Assembly (NCBI RefSeq): GCF_009184545.1
Contig: NZ_QJOW01000007.1
Span: forward strand, 48,350-112,349
DNA: 64,000 bases
Direction of reading: 5' to 3'
Source of the DNA: Halosegnis rubeus
Lineage (GTDB): Archaea > Halobacteriota > Halobacteria > Halobacteriales > Haloarculaceae
A program made the translations under genes and the position numbers. Positions within the stretch are counted from its first letter, which is position 1. Each line of letters begins with the position of its first letter. The notes below the pieces were generated by a model that worked only from the letters and a program-made list of their open reading frames with translations, did not search any database and was not told the DNA's origin. Of the stretch, positions 24,420 through 32,378 are shown piece by piece.

Positions 24420-25013
24420 ATGACCCATTCCAGTACCGTTCTGATCGTCGAAGACGAAGAGAATCTCGCTGACTTGTTTGGCATTTGGCTACAGGAGCAG
24501 TTTGAGGTTCATGTGGCCTATTCTGGGGAAGATGCACTAGAAATCTTCGCTGAGGAATCGATTGATATTGTCCTTTTAGATCGGCGAATGCCGGGCCTCT
24601 CTGGCACGGAGGTGCTACAATCAATTCGTGAAAGCGGCGATGCCCAGCAGGTGATTATGCTAACAGCTGTTCAGCCAACGGAAGATCTAGCGTCCATCGA
24701 TGTGGATGACTATCTTCTCAAACCAATCGACCGGACAAAGCTTCTTCGAGCTGTGGAAGCTGCGGAGCTGGTTCTAACATACGAAGATTCACTCACAGGA
24801 CTTCTCTCACTCACCGCGAGGAAAGCCACGTTAGGAGCGAACCTTGACAAAACAGAGCTGGAACAGGACGAGCGATACGGCGCCCTCATTCAGAGAATAC
24901 GGGAGTTGAAAGAGGAAGCTGATACGACACTTCAGCGTCTCGAAACAGATTATCAGATCGATATGCTGGTCAGAGACCAGCGTATCGGGTCCGAACCTGT
25001 AGAGCAGTTCTGA
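24420..25013 (+). CDS. Response regulator with HalX domain
   Basis: 197 residues. The N-terminal receiver (about 1-120) has the acidic pair ED at 11-12, phospho-acceptor Asp54 in LLDRRMPG, Thr82 and Lys101 in YLLKP. The C-terminal half (about 125-195) is helical and contains LTGLLSLTARKATLGANLDK, typical of the HalX domain found after receivers in haloarchaea. HalX is thought to be a signalling module rather than a DNA-binding domain. No cognate kinase is adjacent, so it is probably an orphan regulator fed by a distant histidine kinase. It starts 10 bases after the HalOD1 gene and ends one base before the next gene. Confidence 0.88.
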   Translation: MTHSSTVLIVEDEENLADLFGIWLQEQFEVHVAYSGEDALEIFAEESIDIVLLDRRMPGLSGTEVLQSIRESGDAQQVIMLTAVQPTEDLASIDVDDYLLKPIDRTKLLRAVEAAELVLTYEDSLTGLLSLTARKATLGANLDKTELEQDERYGALIQRIRELKEEADTTLQRLETDYQIDMLVRDQRIGSEPVEQF

Positions 25014-25014
25014 T

Positions 25015-25398
25015 ATGGTGCGAGGAGCCGTGGCATTCACTAATTGTGCTACCAGCAGCAATATCGAAGTACTCGCAGAAAGTAAATATCCGCTGTTCAT
25101 CGGATTGGTCTTCGTACGAGCTATAGATGCGAGTCTCACGTACTATGGGCTGAGCATCGGACTGCGAGAAGCCAATCCGATTGTCGTACTTATTATTGAA
25201 ACTCTTGGAATCATCCCCGGCCTATTCTTTCTCTCGTCGGTGTCACTGGTGTTATTATTCTTTCTTGGTGAATACCTGCTTCCCGGAGTCGCACAATCGA
25301 GACATAATATCGATCTTTGGAGCAACGTGGCATACCTTTCAGTTTTGATCGTATGGAGCGCTGTGTCGCTTCATAATATGGTGCTCATTTGGATATGA
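25015..25398 (+). CDS. Small integral membrane protein, DUF5658-like
   Basis: 127 residues with three or four hydrophobic helices (about 27-48, 56-84, 100-126). The segment FVRAIDASLTYYGLSIGLRE followed by ANPIV resembles haloarchaeal DUF5658 membrane proteins, where a R-x-x-D-A-x-T-Y motif sits in the first helix. The start codon is one base after the stop of the HalX regulator, so it is likely the last gene of that operon. Function is unknown; the family name is from memory and uncertain. Confidence 0.65.
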   Translation: MVRGAVAFTNCATSSNIEVLAESKYPLFIGLVFVRAIDASLTYYGLSIGLREANPIVVLIIETLGIIPGLFFLSSVSLVLLFFLGEYLLPGVAQSRHNIDLWSNVAYLSVLIVWSAVSLHNMVLIWI

Positions 25399-25569
25399 GA
25401 TTAATCGAGTTTGTCGGACGTGAACGGTGCTGAGAACATTCGGCAGAAAGTATCTCCGAGTTCACCGAATCTCTCGGTGAATAGGAGTAACGGCTGGTTG
25501 GCACAGCCATCGACGTACCTGTTCGATTCAGAGAGCGGATGCTTCGCACCGCGAGAACAGGCCACCTCG

Positions 25570-25640
25570 TAAACCACAATATCCTAACTGCGGTCGGGAA
25601 TCCTCGCCCTTCAGGGCGGGGAGGATGTCAATCGTTCCCA
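25570..25640 (+). mobile_element. Right-end remnant of an IS200/IS605 (TnpB-type) element
   Basis: Bases 25600-25626 form a strong hairpin (ATCCTCGCCC, loop TTCA, GGGCGGGGAGGAT), followed by TGTCAA. This is the characteristic end seen downstream of haloarchaeal IS1341-type tnpB genes and part of the region that gives rise to the guide RNA. No tnpB reading frame remains upstream: the rest of the gap 25399-25692 has no supported gene. It sits at the boundary between the AT-richer accessory segment and the GC-rich core, so it may mark an old insertion or deletion junction. Confidence 0.6.
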
Positions 25641-25692
25641 CCGGTCGCCGTCCCCCGACAGCTACAAACCGCCGGCGGCGAACAGTGAGCCA

Positions 25693-27195
25693 ATGAGCGA
25701 GGAGCCACCCTTCGGTGAGGGTGAGGTGCGACTAGTCGGAACCGCCCACGTCTCTGCCGACAGCGTCGACGAGGTCGAACGCGTCGTCGGGACGGAGCGA
25801 CCCGACGTGGTCGCCGTCGAACTCGACGACGGCCGCTACCGCCAGATGAAAGGCGGGACGCCCGAGGACCTCGACGCCTCGGACCTCCTCCGTGGCAACA
25901 CCATCTTCCAGTTTCTCGCCTACTGGCTCCTCTCGTACGTCCAGGCACAGCTCGGCGACGAGTTCGACATCACGCCCGGTGCGGACATGCTCGCCGGCGT
26001 CGAGACCGCAGAACGGCTCGGTATCGACGTGGCGCTCGTCGACCGCGACATCCAGATGACCGTCCAGCGGTTCTGGGCGCGGCTGTCGAGCATCGAGAAG
26101 CTGAAGCTCGTCGGCTCGCTCGCGCTCGGGGCCGGCGACCCCGTCGCCGTCGGTCTCGGTCTCGGTGCGGCCATCGGCGGGGTGCTCGCGCTCCCAATCG
26201 TCGCCTTCGTCGGTCCGGTGGTCGTCCCGGCGGGAATCGCCGTCCCGACCATCTTCCTGCTCGTCGCCGACTTCCTGCTCGTCGCCGCCGTCGTCGGCGG
26301 CGCGGTCGGGCTATCGCTCGTCGCGCTGTTCGTCCTCACGGCTCCCGACGAGGACCAACTCGAGGAGTTCGACATGTCAGAGCTCACCGATACGGACGTG
26401 GTGTCGGCGATGATGGAGGAGTTCCGGCAGTTCTCTCCCGGTGGGGCCGAGGCGCTCATCGACGAGCGGGACGCCTACATCGCCCACCGGCTCGTCGCGC
26501 TCCGCGAGTCGGGCAAACGCGTCGTCGCCGTCGTCGGTGCCGGCCACCGCGCGGGCATCCAGTCGTATCTCGACGACCCCGAGACGCTCCCGCCACACGA
26601 CTCGCTGGTCGGGACGCAGAAATCCGGCTTCTCCGTCTACAAGCTGTTCGGCTACCTGTTCACTCTCGGCTTTCTCGTCTTCTTCGCCCTGCTCGCGATT
26701 GCGACGATTACGGGCGTCGAAGGGGCGTCGGGGGCGTTTCTGCTCCGCGTCTTCGGCGCGTGGTTCCTCGTCAACGGAATCTTCGCCGCCGGGCTCGCGA
26801 AGCTTGCGGGCGCACACTGGAGTTCCGCGGCCACCGGCGGTGCGGTCGCGTGGCTCACCTCGATTAACCCCCTGCTCGCGCCCGGGTGGTTCGCCGGCTA
26901 CGTCGAACTCCGGTATCTGGACGTAAACGTCGGAGACATCTCGACGCTGAACGAGTTGGCGAGCAACGAGGAGCTGCCGATTCGGACGCTGCTCGCCGAG
27001 ATGCGACAGGTGCCGCTGTTCCGGCTCATCGCCGTCGTCGCCCTGACGAACGTCGGCTCCTTCGTCGGGACCATCGTGTTCGGCACCGTCTTCATCCGGT
27101 ATCTGTTCGCCGATATCGGCGGTCCCGAGGAAGTGATACGGCTGATGGGACAGGCGGTCCAGAACAGCATCGACATCATCATCAATCTGGTATGA
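25693..27195 (+). CDS. TraB/PrgY-family membrane protein
   Basis: 500 residues. The N-terminal half is a TraB domain with VRLVGTAHVS at about 12-21, VVAVELDDGRY near 52-62 and a later VVGAGHRAGI element; these Gly-Thr-x-His and Glu residues are conserved in the TraB/Tiki family, some members of which are metal-dependent peptidases. Hydrophobic segments lie at about 140-215, where they interrupt the domain, and at about 310-500. Homologues in enterococci modulate peptide pheromones; the archaeal role is unknown. The stop overlaps the start of the next gene (ATGA at 27192-27195), indicating translational coupling with a site-2 protease, so a joint role in membrane proteolysis is plausible. Confidence 0.85.
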   Translation: MSEEPPFGEGEVRLVGTAHVSADSVDEVERVVGTERPDVVAVELDDGRYRQMKGGTPEDLDASDLLRGNTIFQFLAYWLLSYVQAQLGDEFDITPGADMLAGVETAERLGIDVALVDRDIQMTVQRFWARLSSIEKLKLVGSLALGAGDPVAVGLGLGAAIGGVLALPIVAFVGPVVVPAGIAVPTIFLLVADFLLVAAVVGGAVGLSLVALFVLTAPDEDQLEEFDMSELTDTDVVSAMMEEFRQFSPGGAEALIDERDAYIAHRLVALRESGKRVVAVVGAGHRAGIQSYLDDPETLPPHDSLVGTQKSGFSVYKLFGYLFTLGFLVFFALLAIATITGVEGASGAFLLRVFGAWFLVNGIFAAGLAKLAGAHWSSAATGGAVAWLTSINPLLAPGWFAGYVELRYLDVNVGDISTLNELASNEELPIRTLLAEMRQVPLFRLIAVVALTNVGSFVGTIVFGTVFIRYLFADIGGPEEVIRLMGQAVQNSIDIIINLV

Positions 27196-27818
27196 ACGTC
27201 CAGTTTTACCCCGGCGAACGCCGAGATATCGTCGCCGCGTGGGGACTGTTGTCGATCGCGTTCACCTTCTTCATCATCCGCGCGAGCCCCTACACGCTCA
27301 TCCCGCGGCCGACGGTGCCGCTGTCGTATCTGGCGACCGTGTTCGGCTCGACGCTGGCGACCGTCGGCGTCGGCTTCCTCGCCCACGAGCTCGCGCACAA
27401 GCTCACTGCGGTCCGATTCGGACAGGACGCCATCTTCCGCGCCGACTACACGATGCTCGGTCTCGCCGTCGTCGGCGGCCTGGCAGGCTTCCTGTTTGCC
27501 GCGCCCGGTGCCGTCCACCACCGCGGTTACATCACTCCCCGCGAGCACGGGCTCATCGCGGTGGCTGGCCCGGTGGTCAATCTCGCGCTCGTCGTGGGCT
27601 TTTTTCCCCTGCTGTTCGCTGGCGGGGTTCTCGGCGCGACGGGACAGTTGGGCGTCACGATCAACGGACTGCTCGCCGGCTTCAACATGATTCCGTTCGG
27701 TCCCCTCGACGGGGCGACCGTGCGCCGTCAGTGGGGGACGGCCGGCTTCGCGGCCGTTTTCATCGTTTGTGCCGGCACCGCGGTCGCGAGTCTGCTGTTC
27801 GTCGGCTTCCCCTTCTGA
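27192..27818 (+). CDS. Site-2 protease-like M50 metallopeptidase
   Basis: 208 residues and five or six hydrophobic helices. The zinc motif HELAH is at 65-69 (His65, Glu66, His69) and the third ligand Asp173 sits in NMIPFGPLDG, the standard S2P signature. The ATG at 27192 is preferred over upstream in-frame codons because those lie inside the TraB gene in another frame. Family members cleave substrates within the membrane. No PDZ or CBS domain is attached, so this is a minimal S2P core. It overlaps the TraB-family gene by four bases. Confidence 0.9.
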   Translation: MNVQFYPGERRDIVAAWGLLSIAFTFFIIRASPYTLIPRPTVPLSYLATVFGSTLATVGVGFLAHELAHKLTAVRFGQDAIFRADYTMLGLAVVGGLAGFLFAAPGAVHHRGYITPREHGLIAVAGPVVNLALVVGFFPLLFAGGVLGATGQLGVTINGLLAGFNMIPFGPLDGATVRRQWGTAGFAAVFIVCAGTAVASLLFVGFPF

Positions 27819-27861
27819 CCGCGACCGCAACCACTTTGCGGTGGTCGTGACGACTGCCAGT

Positions 27862-28836
27862 ATGACCGACGAGGAGGAACTCACGTACGCGGAGTCGGGG
27901 GTCGACATCGAGGCGAGCGAGGCGGCGACGGCCGCCTTGGTCGGCGCTGTCGGCGAGTTCGAAGGAGACTACGCGGGGATGGTCCCCATCGGCGAGGACC
28001 GGTATCTCGCGCTCGCGACCGACGGCGTCGGAACGAAGCTCCTCGTCGCCGAGGCGCTTGACGACTACTCGACGGTCGGTATCGACTGTATCGCGATGAA
28101 CGTGAACGACCTCGCCGCCGCCGGGGTCACGCCCGTCGCGTTCGTCGATTATCTCGCCGTCTACGAACCCGATGAGCGGTTCGCCGAGCAGGTGGGCGAG
28201 GGACTCAGCGAGGGCGCACGCCGAGCCGACATGGCTCTCGTCGGCGGCGAGACGGCCGTCATGCCCGAGGTCGTGAAGGGACTCGACCTCGCCGGGACCT
28301 GTGCCGGGCTGGCGACCGAATCCGAGGTGTTCGACGGCGAGGCGCGGGCCGGAGACGCGCTCGTCGGCTGGGAGTCCTCGGGCATCCACTCCAACGGGCT
28401 GACGCTCGCGCGCGAAGCCGCGACCCGCGACGGCGGGAGCTACGACGACCCGTTTCCGTACGACGGCTACGACACCGTCGGCGAGGCGCTGCTCGAACCG
28501 ACGCGCATCTACACCGACCTCCTGTCTGCGCTTCACGACGCCGAGACGCACGCCTGTGCCCACGTCACCGGAGGCGGCTGGAGTAACCTCTCGCGGATGG
28601 GCGAGTTCACCTACGACGTGACCGACGCGTTCGAGCCACAGCCCGTCTTCGAGTTCGTGCAAGCGCGGGGGAACGTGAGCGACGAGGAGATGCACCGCAC
28701 GTTCAACATGGGGACGGGCTTCGTCGCGGCCCTGCCCGAGGCTGACGCCGAACGCGTCGCGGACGCGACCGACGGCCGCGTCATCGGCACCGTGCGCGGG
28801 GGTGACGGCGTCGAGGTTCGCGGGCTGTCGTTGTAG
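27862..28836 (+). CDS. purM: Phosphoribosylformylglycinamidine cyclo-ligase (AIR synthetase)
   Basis: 324 residues starting at the ATG in AGTATGACCGAC. It catalyses the ATP-dependent closure of the imidazole ring (FGAM to AIR) in purine biosynthesis. PurM-family landmarks are LALATDGVGTKLLVAE, DCIAMNVNDLAAAG, LVGGETAVMPE, SSGIHSNGLTLAR and HVTGGGWSNLSRM, covering the ATP-binding N-domain and the C-domain. Length is usual for archaeal PurM. It is transcribed in the same direction as the adjacent protease and kinase genes with short gaps. In-frame codons upstream of the ATG are rejected because they add unconserved sequence inside the previous gene. Confidence 0.95.
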   Translation: MTDEEELTYAESGVDIEASEAATAALVGAVGEFEGDYAGMVPIGEDRYLALATDGVGTKLLVAEALDDYSTVGIDCIAMNVNDLAAAGVTPVAFVDYLAVYEPDERFAEQVGEGLSEGARRADMALVGGETAVMPEVVKGLDLAGTCAGLATESEVFDGEARAGDALVGWESSGIHSNGLTLAREAATRDGGSYDDPFPYDGYDTVGEALLEPTRIYTDLLSALHDAETHACAHVTGGGWSNLSRMGEFTYDVTDAFEPQPVFEFVQARGNVSDEEMHRTFNMGTGFVAALPEADAERVADATDGRVIGTVRGGDGVEVRGLSL

Positions 28837-28870
28837 GGGAAATTTTGTGACGGGGGGCCGAACGGACGGT

Positions 28871-29482
28871 ATGGCCATCGCCGACACGGCAGAGACAGAA
28901 CACGAGCAGAATCTCTTCATCACGGTCTCGGGGACGCCGGGGTCGGGCGTGACCACGCTGTGTCGAGGACTCGCCGACGCCCTCGGCTGTGGCTACGTCT
29001 CCGGCGGAGAACTGTTCCGTGAGATCGCCGAGGAGCGCGGACTGAGCCTCTCACAGCTCACCGCACGCGCCGGGGAGTCGGAGGAGCTCGACCGCGCGCT
29101 CGACCGGCGACTCCGTACGATTGCGGAGACGTGGGGAACCGCGAACAAAGGGTTCATCCTCGAATCCCGGCTCGCGGGCTGGCTGGCCGGCAACCGCGCG
29201 GACCTGCGCATCTGGCTCGACGCGCCCGAGGAGGTGCGGCTCGAACGCACCGAGGACCGCGACGAGATGGCCGCCGAGATGCAGGTGCGTGAGGCAGTCG
29301 ACGCCGCGCGCTACGAGTCGTACTACGACATCGACATCGAAGACCGGTCCATCTACGACCTCGCGTTAAACAGCGCGCGCTGGGGGGAGTCGGCGCTGTT
29401 GAGTCTCGTGCTCAATGCCGTGCGCGAGTACGACCCCGTGAGCGACGAAGGCGAGTTCGTCGTGCCGGAGTTCGAACCCTAA
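28871..29482 (+). CDS. Cytidylate-kinase-like P-loop protein with altered Walker A
   Basis: 203 residues. It aligns by eye with archaeal CMP kinases: SGTPGSGVTTLCRGLADALG (P-loop), YVSGGELFREIAEERGLSL, FILESRLAGWLAGNRADLRI, WLDAPEEVRLERT and a C-terminal YDLALNSARWG. The Walker A position that normally holds the catalytic Lys (GxxGxGKT/S) is Val, giving GSGVTT. From memory, haloarchaea carry a paralogue of Cmk with this lesion, so it may be a conserved non-canonical subfamily rather than a decayed gene. It may bind nucleotide without the usual kinase activity. The 3' end overlaps the convergent CBS-regulator gene by four bases. Confidence 0.8.
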   Translation: MAIADTAETEHEQNLFITVSGTPGSGVTTLCRGLADALGCGYVSGGELFREIAEERGLSLSQLTARAGESEELDRALDRRLRTIAETWGTANKGFILESRLAGWLAGNRADLRIWLDAPEEVRLERTEDRDEMAAEMQVREAVDAARYESYYDIDIEDRSIYDLALNSARWGESALLSLVLNAVREYDPVSDEGEFVVPEFEP

Positions 29483-30018
29483 GAGAGCCGCGAGGCCACG
29501 TCCGCCTCGGTGATGATTCCGACCGCCTCGCCGTTTTCCGTCACCATCACTGCCTTGTAATACTCCAGCAGGTGCCGTACCTCGTCGATGCTGGCTTCGG
29601 CCGCGACCGTCGGGAACGACTCGCTCATGTGCTCGGAGACGGGCTGTTCGCGGGCGTCCTCTCCGAGACCGACGAGTTCGGACTCCGAAATCGAGCCGAC
29701 GGGTCGTTCGTGTTCGAGGACCGGGAGCTGTGAGTAGGCGTCGGCGTCCATCACGCGGGCGGCCTCGCGAACCGAGTCGTCCGGCGAGACGCTGATAATC
29801 TCCTCGTGCATCAGGTCACGCGCCTTCAACACGTTTCCTTCTGCCTCTTCGAGTGCGGTGACGATACGCCGGAGCGTCGAGAGCCGCGGGTCCACGTCGC
29901 CGCCCTCGATGCGCGCGATGAGCGGCTGTGACACCTCTGCGCGGTCTGCCAGCTCGCTTTGGGTCAGCTCCAGCGACTTCCGCTTTTGACGGAGATCTGC
30001 GGGCGTCGGTAGCTCCAT
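29479..30018 (-). CDS. XRE-type HTH regulator with two CBS domains
   Basis: 179 residues. An HTH_3 domain occupies about 8-60 (LRQKRKSLELTQSELADRAE, then VSQPLIARIEGGDVDPRLST). Two CBS motifs follow (ARDLMHEEIISVSPDDSVRE and VSEHMSESFPTVAAEASIDE). This architecture is widespread in Archaea; the CBS pair usually senses adenine nucleotides or S-adenosyl compounds and tunes DNA binding. A perfect 7-bp inverted repeat overlaps its own start codon, suggesting autoregulation. Its targets are unknown; it is convergent with the kinase-like gene. Confidence 0.9.
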   Translation of the reverse strand: MELPTPADLRQKRKSLELTQSELADRAEVSQPLIARIEGGDVDPRLSTLRRIVTALEEAEGNVLKARDLMHEEIISVSPDDSVREAARVMDADAYSQLPVLEHERPVGSISESELVGLGEDAREQPVSEHMSESFPTVAAEASIDEVRHLLEYYKAVMVTENGEAVGIITEADVASRLS

Positions 30019-30035
30019 ATCGCTAATGAGCGATA
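30018..30035 (-). promoter_or_regulatory. Palindromic operator candidate at the XRE-CBS start
   Basis: TATCGCT-AATG-AGCGATA is a perfect 7-bp inverted repeat with a 4-bp spacer, ending on the last base of the start codon of the minus-strand regulator. A T-rich box (30046-30050 on the minus strand) lies about 30 bases upstream of the ATG, so the transcript is probably leaderless and the palindrome covers the transcription start. That is a good position for self-repression by a dimeric HTH protein. Confidence 0.55.
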
Positions 30036-30067
30036 GTTATCCCTAAAACTACTGGTAATGCCGTTTC

Positions 30068-30424
30068 TTACTCGTCTTGCGGCTCCATCTCCATCGTGTC
30101 GATGATCTTCAGAGGGACATCACGGAGTGCGCCACCGACCTCCTTCTTGGCGACGCGCTGGCCGTGTTGTTCGGACTCGACATTGAACACCTTCATCTCC
30201 ATCTGGATGCCGACGAGCGCGGTGTCTGCGGCGACGAAGACGGAGTCGAACGGCTCCCCACAGGCGGGACACGGGGTCGCACCGATACCGACCTCGACGT
30301 AGTCCATGTCCGCCTGATTGAGCCGCTTGCCGGCCTCGCTGACCGCGACGCCGATTGCATCGTCGACCTCCTGCACGTCCCGCACCAACCACGCGGCTTC
30401 CATCGCGACCAGATAATCTGTCAT
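30068..30424 (-). CDS. UPF0212 (DUF555) family protein
   Basis: 118 residues. The sequence MTDYLVAMEAAWLVRDVQEV continuing through DDAIGVAVSEAGKRLNQADM matches the conserved archaeal UPF0212 family. A CPACG motif (about 52-56) is followed by EPFDSVFVAADTALVG. Only one Cys pair is visible, so any metal site would need dimerisation or other ligands. Length is normal for the family. Function is unknown. The 260 bases upstream (30425-30684) hold no further supported gene. Confidence 0.88.
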   Translation of the reverse strand: MTDYLVAMEAAWLVRDVQEVDDAIGVAVSEAGKRLNQADMDYVEVGIGATPCPACGEPFDSVFVAADTALVGIQMEMKVFNVESEQHGQRVAKKEVGGALRDVPLKIIDTMEMEPQDE

Positions 30425-30646
30425 ACCATCTCTCTCTCGCCGGCGAACTTGACAGTACGGAATCCGTCGCCGCGCACGTTCCCTCTTAGATTCTCATAAG
30501 TTATGGAAATCTCCCCACCAACGGCTGGTGAACCCACCGCCAGGCCGGCGCGCTCATTGCCCAGCCAACCGAACGCGTCTCGAATCTGGTAACCACACGA
30601 CTGCGGCGCATTCGAGGCGTCTCTCGCGACGGTCGTCGGAAGAAGA

Positions 30647-30654
30647 TTTATATA
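30647..30654 (+). promoter_or_regulatory. TATA-box-like promoter of the small 51-residue gene
   Basis: TTTATATA lies about 34 bases upstream of the ATG at 30685, a good archaeal TATA box in a GC-rich background. It predicts a transcript with a leader of only a few bases. Confidence 0.55.
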
Positions 30655-30684
30655 CGATAATCACATCGCCATCGAGTATCCCAC

Positions 30685-30840
30685 ATGGGACGACTCACTC
30701 GCCTCCCGATGCTGTTCGCCTACCAACTGACCGTCGTCGCCGGGCTGGCGTTCATGCCCGTCGCACTGCTCGCCAAGCGACTCGGCCTGCCGACGCCGTC
30801 CGGTCGACTGTTCGAACGAATGAGCAAACGGCTCTCGTGA
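30685..30840 (+). CDS. Small single-span membrane protein
   Basis: 51 residues from ATG to TGA: an Arg-containing N-terminus (MGRLTRLPML), one hydrophobic helix (about 10-29, FAYQLTVVAGLAFMPVALLA) and a basic tail (KRLGLPTPSGRLFERMSKRL). The TATA-like box at 30647-30654 and third-position GC bias support expression. It precedes the proteasome beta gene by 47 bases on the same strand, but that gene has its own promoter-like box. No family is recognised. Confidence 0.65.
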   Translation: MGRLTRLPMLFAYQLTVVAGLAFMPVALLAKRLGLPTPSGRLFERMSKRLS

Positions 30841-30856
30841 GCGACCGAAGGGTGGC

Positions 30857-30864
30857 GTTTATCA
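30857..30864 (+). promoter_or_regulatory. TATA-like box of the proteasome beta gene
   Basis: GTTTATCA centred about 28 bases before the ATG at 30888 fits a leaderless haloarchaeal promoter. It lies just downstream of the small upstream gene's stop codon. Confidence 0.5.
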
Positions 30865-30887
30865 GTCCGCCCGCCAAATAGCAGGTA

Positions 30888-31643
30888 ATGCGTAGCGAGG
30901 ATTCTCTCGACGAACTCGACGAGCTCGATAGCCCGCGACACCTCGACACCGGCTTCGACCTCGACCCGGACTTCGACCCCTACGAGCCGGAAGTCGGTGA
31001 ACTGCCCGAAAGCGACGTGACCGAGGCCGACCTCGACAACGTCAACAAGACCGGAACGACCACAATCGGCCTGACGACGCCCGACGGCGTCGTGATGGCG
31101 ACGGACATGCGCGCCTCTCTCGGCGGCCGCTTCGTCTCCAACAAGGACGTCCAGAAGGTCGAGGAGGTCCATCCGACGGCGGCGCTCACGATGGCCGGCT
31201 CCGTCGGTGGTGCCCAGTCTTTCATCGACACCATCCGCGCGGAGGCGAGTCTCTACGAGACCCGCCGCGGCTCCGAGATGAGCATGCAGGCGCTCTCGAC
31301 CCTCTGTGGTAACTTCCTGCGCGGGGGGCCGTTCTTCATGGTGTCGCCCATCCTCGGTGGCGTCGACTCCGAGGGGAGTCACGTCTTCTCGCTCGACCCC
31401 GCCGGCGGCGTCATGCGCGATGACTACACCGTCACCGGCTCCGGGATGCAACTCGCCTACGGTGTGCTCGAAGGCGAGTATGCGGACGACCTCACGCTCG
31501 ATGAGGCCCGCACGGTCGCCGCCCGCGGTATCAAGTCGGCCGTCGAGCGCGACACTGGGTCGGGCAACGGAATCTACCTCGCCGAGATCACCGACGACGG
31601 CGTGGCCATCGAGGGCCACAAGCAGTTCGACGACCTCGTCTGA
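30888..31643 (+). CDS. psmB: Proteasome beta subunit (precursor)
   Basis: 251 residues. It forms the two inner rings of the 20S core and carries the proteolytic site. A long acidic propeptide (1-56) ends at KTG, and self-cleavage would expose Thr57 in TTTIGL as the N-terminal nucleophile. Downstream family features are DGVVMATDMRASLGG, the Lys of SNKDVQKV, and MAGSVGGAQSFID. The acidic C-terminal half is typical of haloarchaeal beta subunits. An MBL-fold gene begins immediately after the stop codon, suggesting co-transcription. The alpha subunit is not in the window. Confidence 0.96.
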   Translation: MRSEDSLDELDELDSPRHLDTGFDLDPDFDPYEPEVGELPESDVTEADLDNVNKTGTTTIGLTTPDGVVMATDMRASLGGRFVSNKDVQKVEEVHPTAALTMAGSVGGAQSFIDTIRAEASLYETRRGSEMSMQALSTLCGNFLRGGPFFMVSPILGGVDSEGSHVFSLDPAGGVMRDDYTVTGSGMQLAYGVLEGEYADDLTLDEARTVAARGIKSAVERDTGSGNGIYLAEITDDGVAIEGHKQFDDLV

Positions 31644-32378
31644 ATGGTCCACCACGACGGCACGACGGTCCGCTGGCTCGGCTACGCCACGCTCCGGTTC
31701 GCGGGCGACGGTGTCGTCGTCTACTGTGACCCCGGCCGCTACGGCGTCCTCGACGGTATCGAACCACGGGACGGCGACGTAATCTGTATCACTCACGCCC
31801 ACCACTACGACAGCGACGCAATCCGGCAGGTCGCAAGCGACGACGCCACGCTCGTCACCTTCGAGGGTATCGACACGAGCCGTATCGACCGCGACGTGGA
31901 ACGGCCCGCCGACCTCCCCTGCGAGGTCCGATGGGTCGACAGCGAGACCGATATCGCCGTCGGTCCCGCGACCGGTAATCGACGGGACGGCCCTCGACCG
32001 GGCGAGGTGTTCGTCCGGACCGTGCCCGCGTACAACGATCGCGACGGCGACGTACCCCACCCGAAAGGCCGGGGCTGTGGGTATCATCTCACCCTCCCGA
32101 GCGTGTGGGACCGCGACGTGACCGCCTTCTGGCCGGGCGATACGGACGTACTCGACGGCCACGCCGCGCTCGACGTGTCGCTGTTTTGTCCACCGATCGG
32201 CGGCGGGCCGACGATGGACCGCCACGAGGCAGCGGCGCTCGCCGAGCGTCTCGACCCGAATCTCGTCCTTCCCATCCACTACGACACGTTGGACATGCTC
32301 GAAACGGACGCCGACGCCTTCGCTGCCGACGTAGCTGGGCGCGGAATACCAGTTGCTCTCGACGACCCGACGCGCTAA
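31644..32378 (+). CDS. Metallo-beta-lactamase-fold hydrolase
   Basis: 244 residues. MBL-fold signs are VRWLGYATLRF at the N-terminus, VVYCDPGRYG, the ICITHAHHYDSDAI metal motif, FWPGDTDVL and LPIHYDT near the C-terminus. The metal motif departs from the textbook HxHxDH: it reads H-A-H-H-Y-D-S, so the final His is replaced. It starts directly after the psmB stop. The overall layout resembles UPF0173-type MBL proteins, whose substrate is generally unknown. I cannot assign a reaction. Confidence 0.8.
   Translation: MVHHDGTTVRWLGYATLRFAGDGVVVYCDPGRYGVLDGIEPRDGDVICITHAHHYDSDAIRQVASDDATLVTFEGIDTSRIDRDVERPADLPCEVRWVDSETDIAVGPATGNRRDGPRPGEVFVRTVPAYNDRDGDVPHPKGRGCGYHLTLPSVWDRDVTAFWPGDTDVLDGHAALDVSLFCPPIGGGPTMDRHEAAALAERLDPNLVLPIHYDTLDMLETDADAFAADVAGRGIPVALDDPTR

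Noticed and set aside
25385..25579. 64-residue minus-strand open frame before traB
   Set aside because: No promoter, no family resemblance, and it overlaps the IS-end region and the end of the membrane-protein gene.
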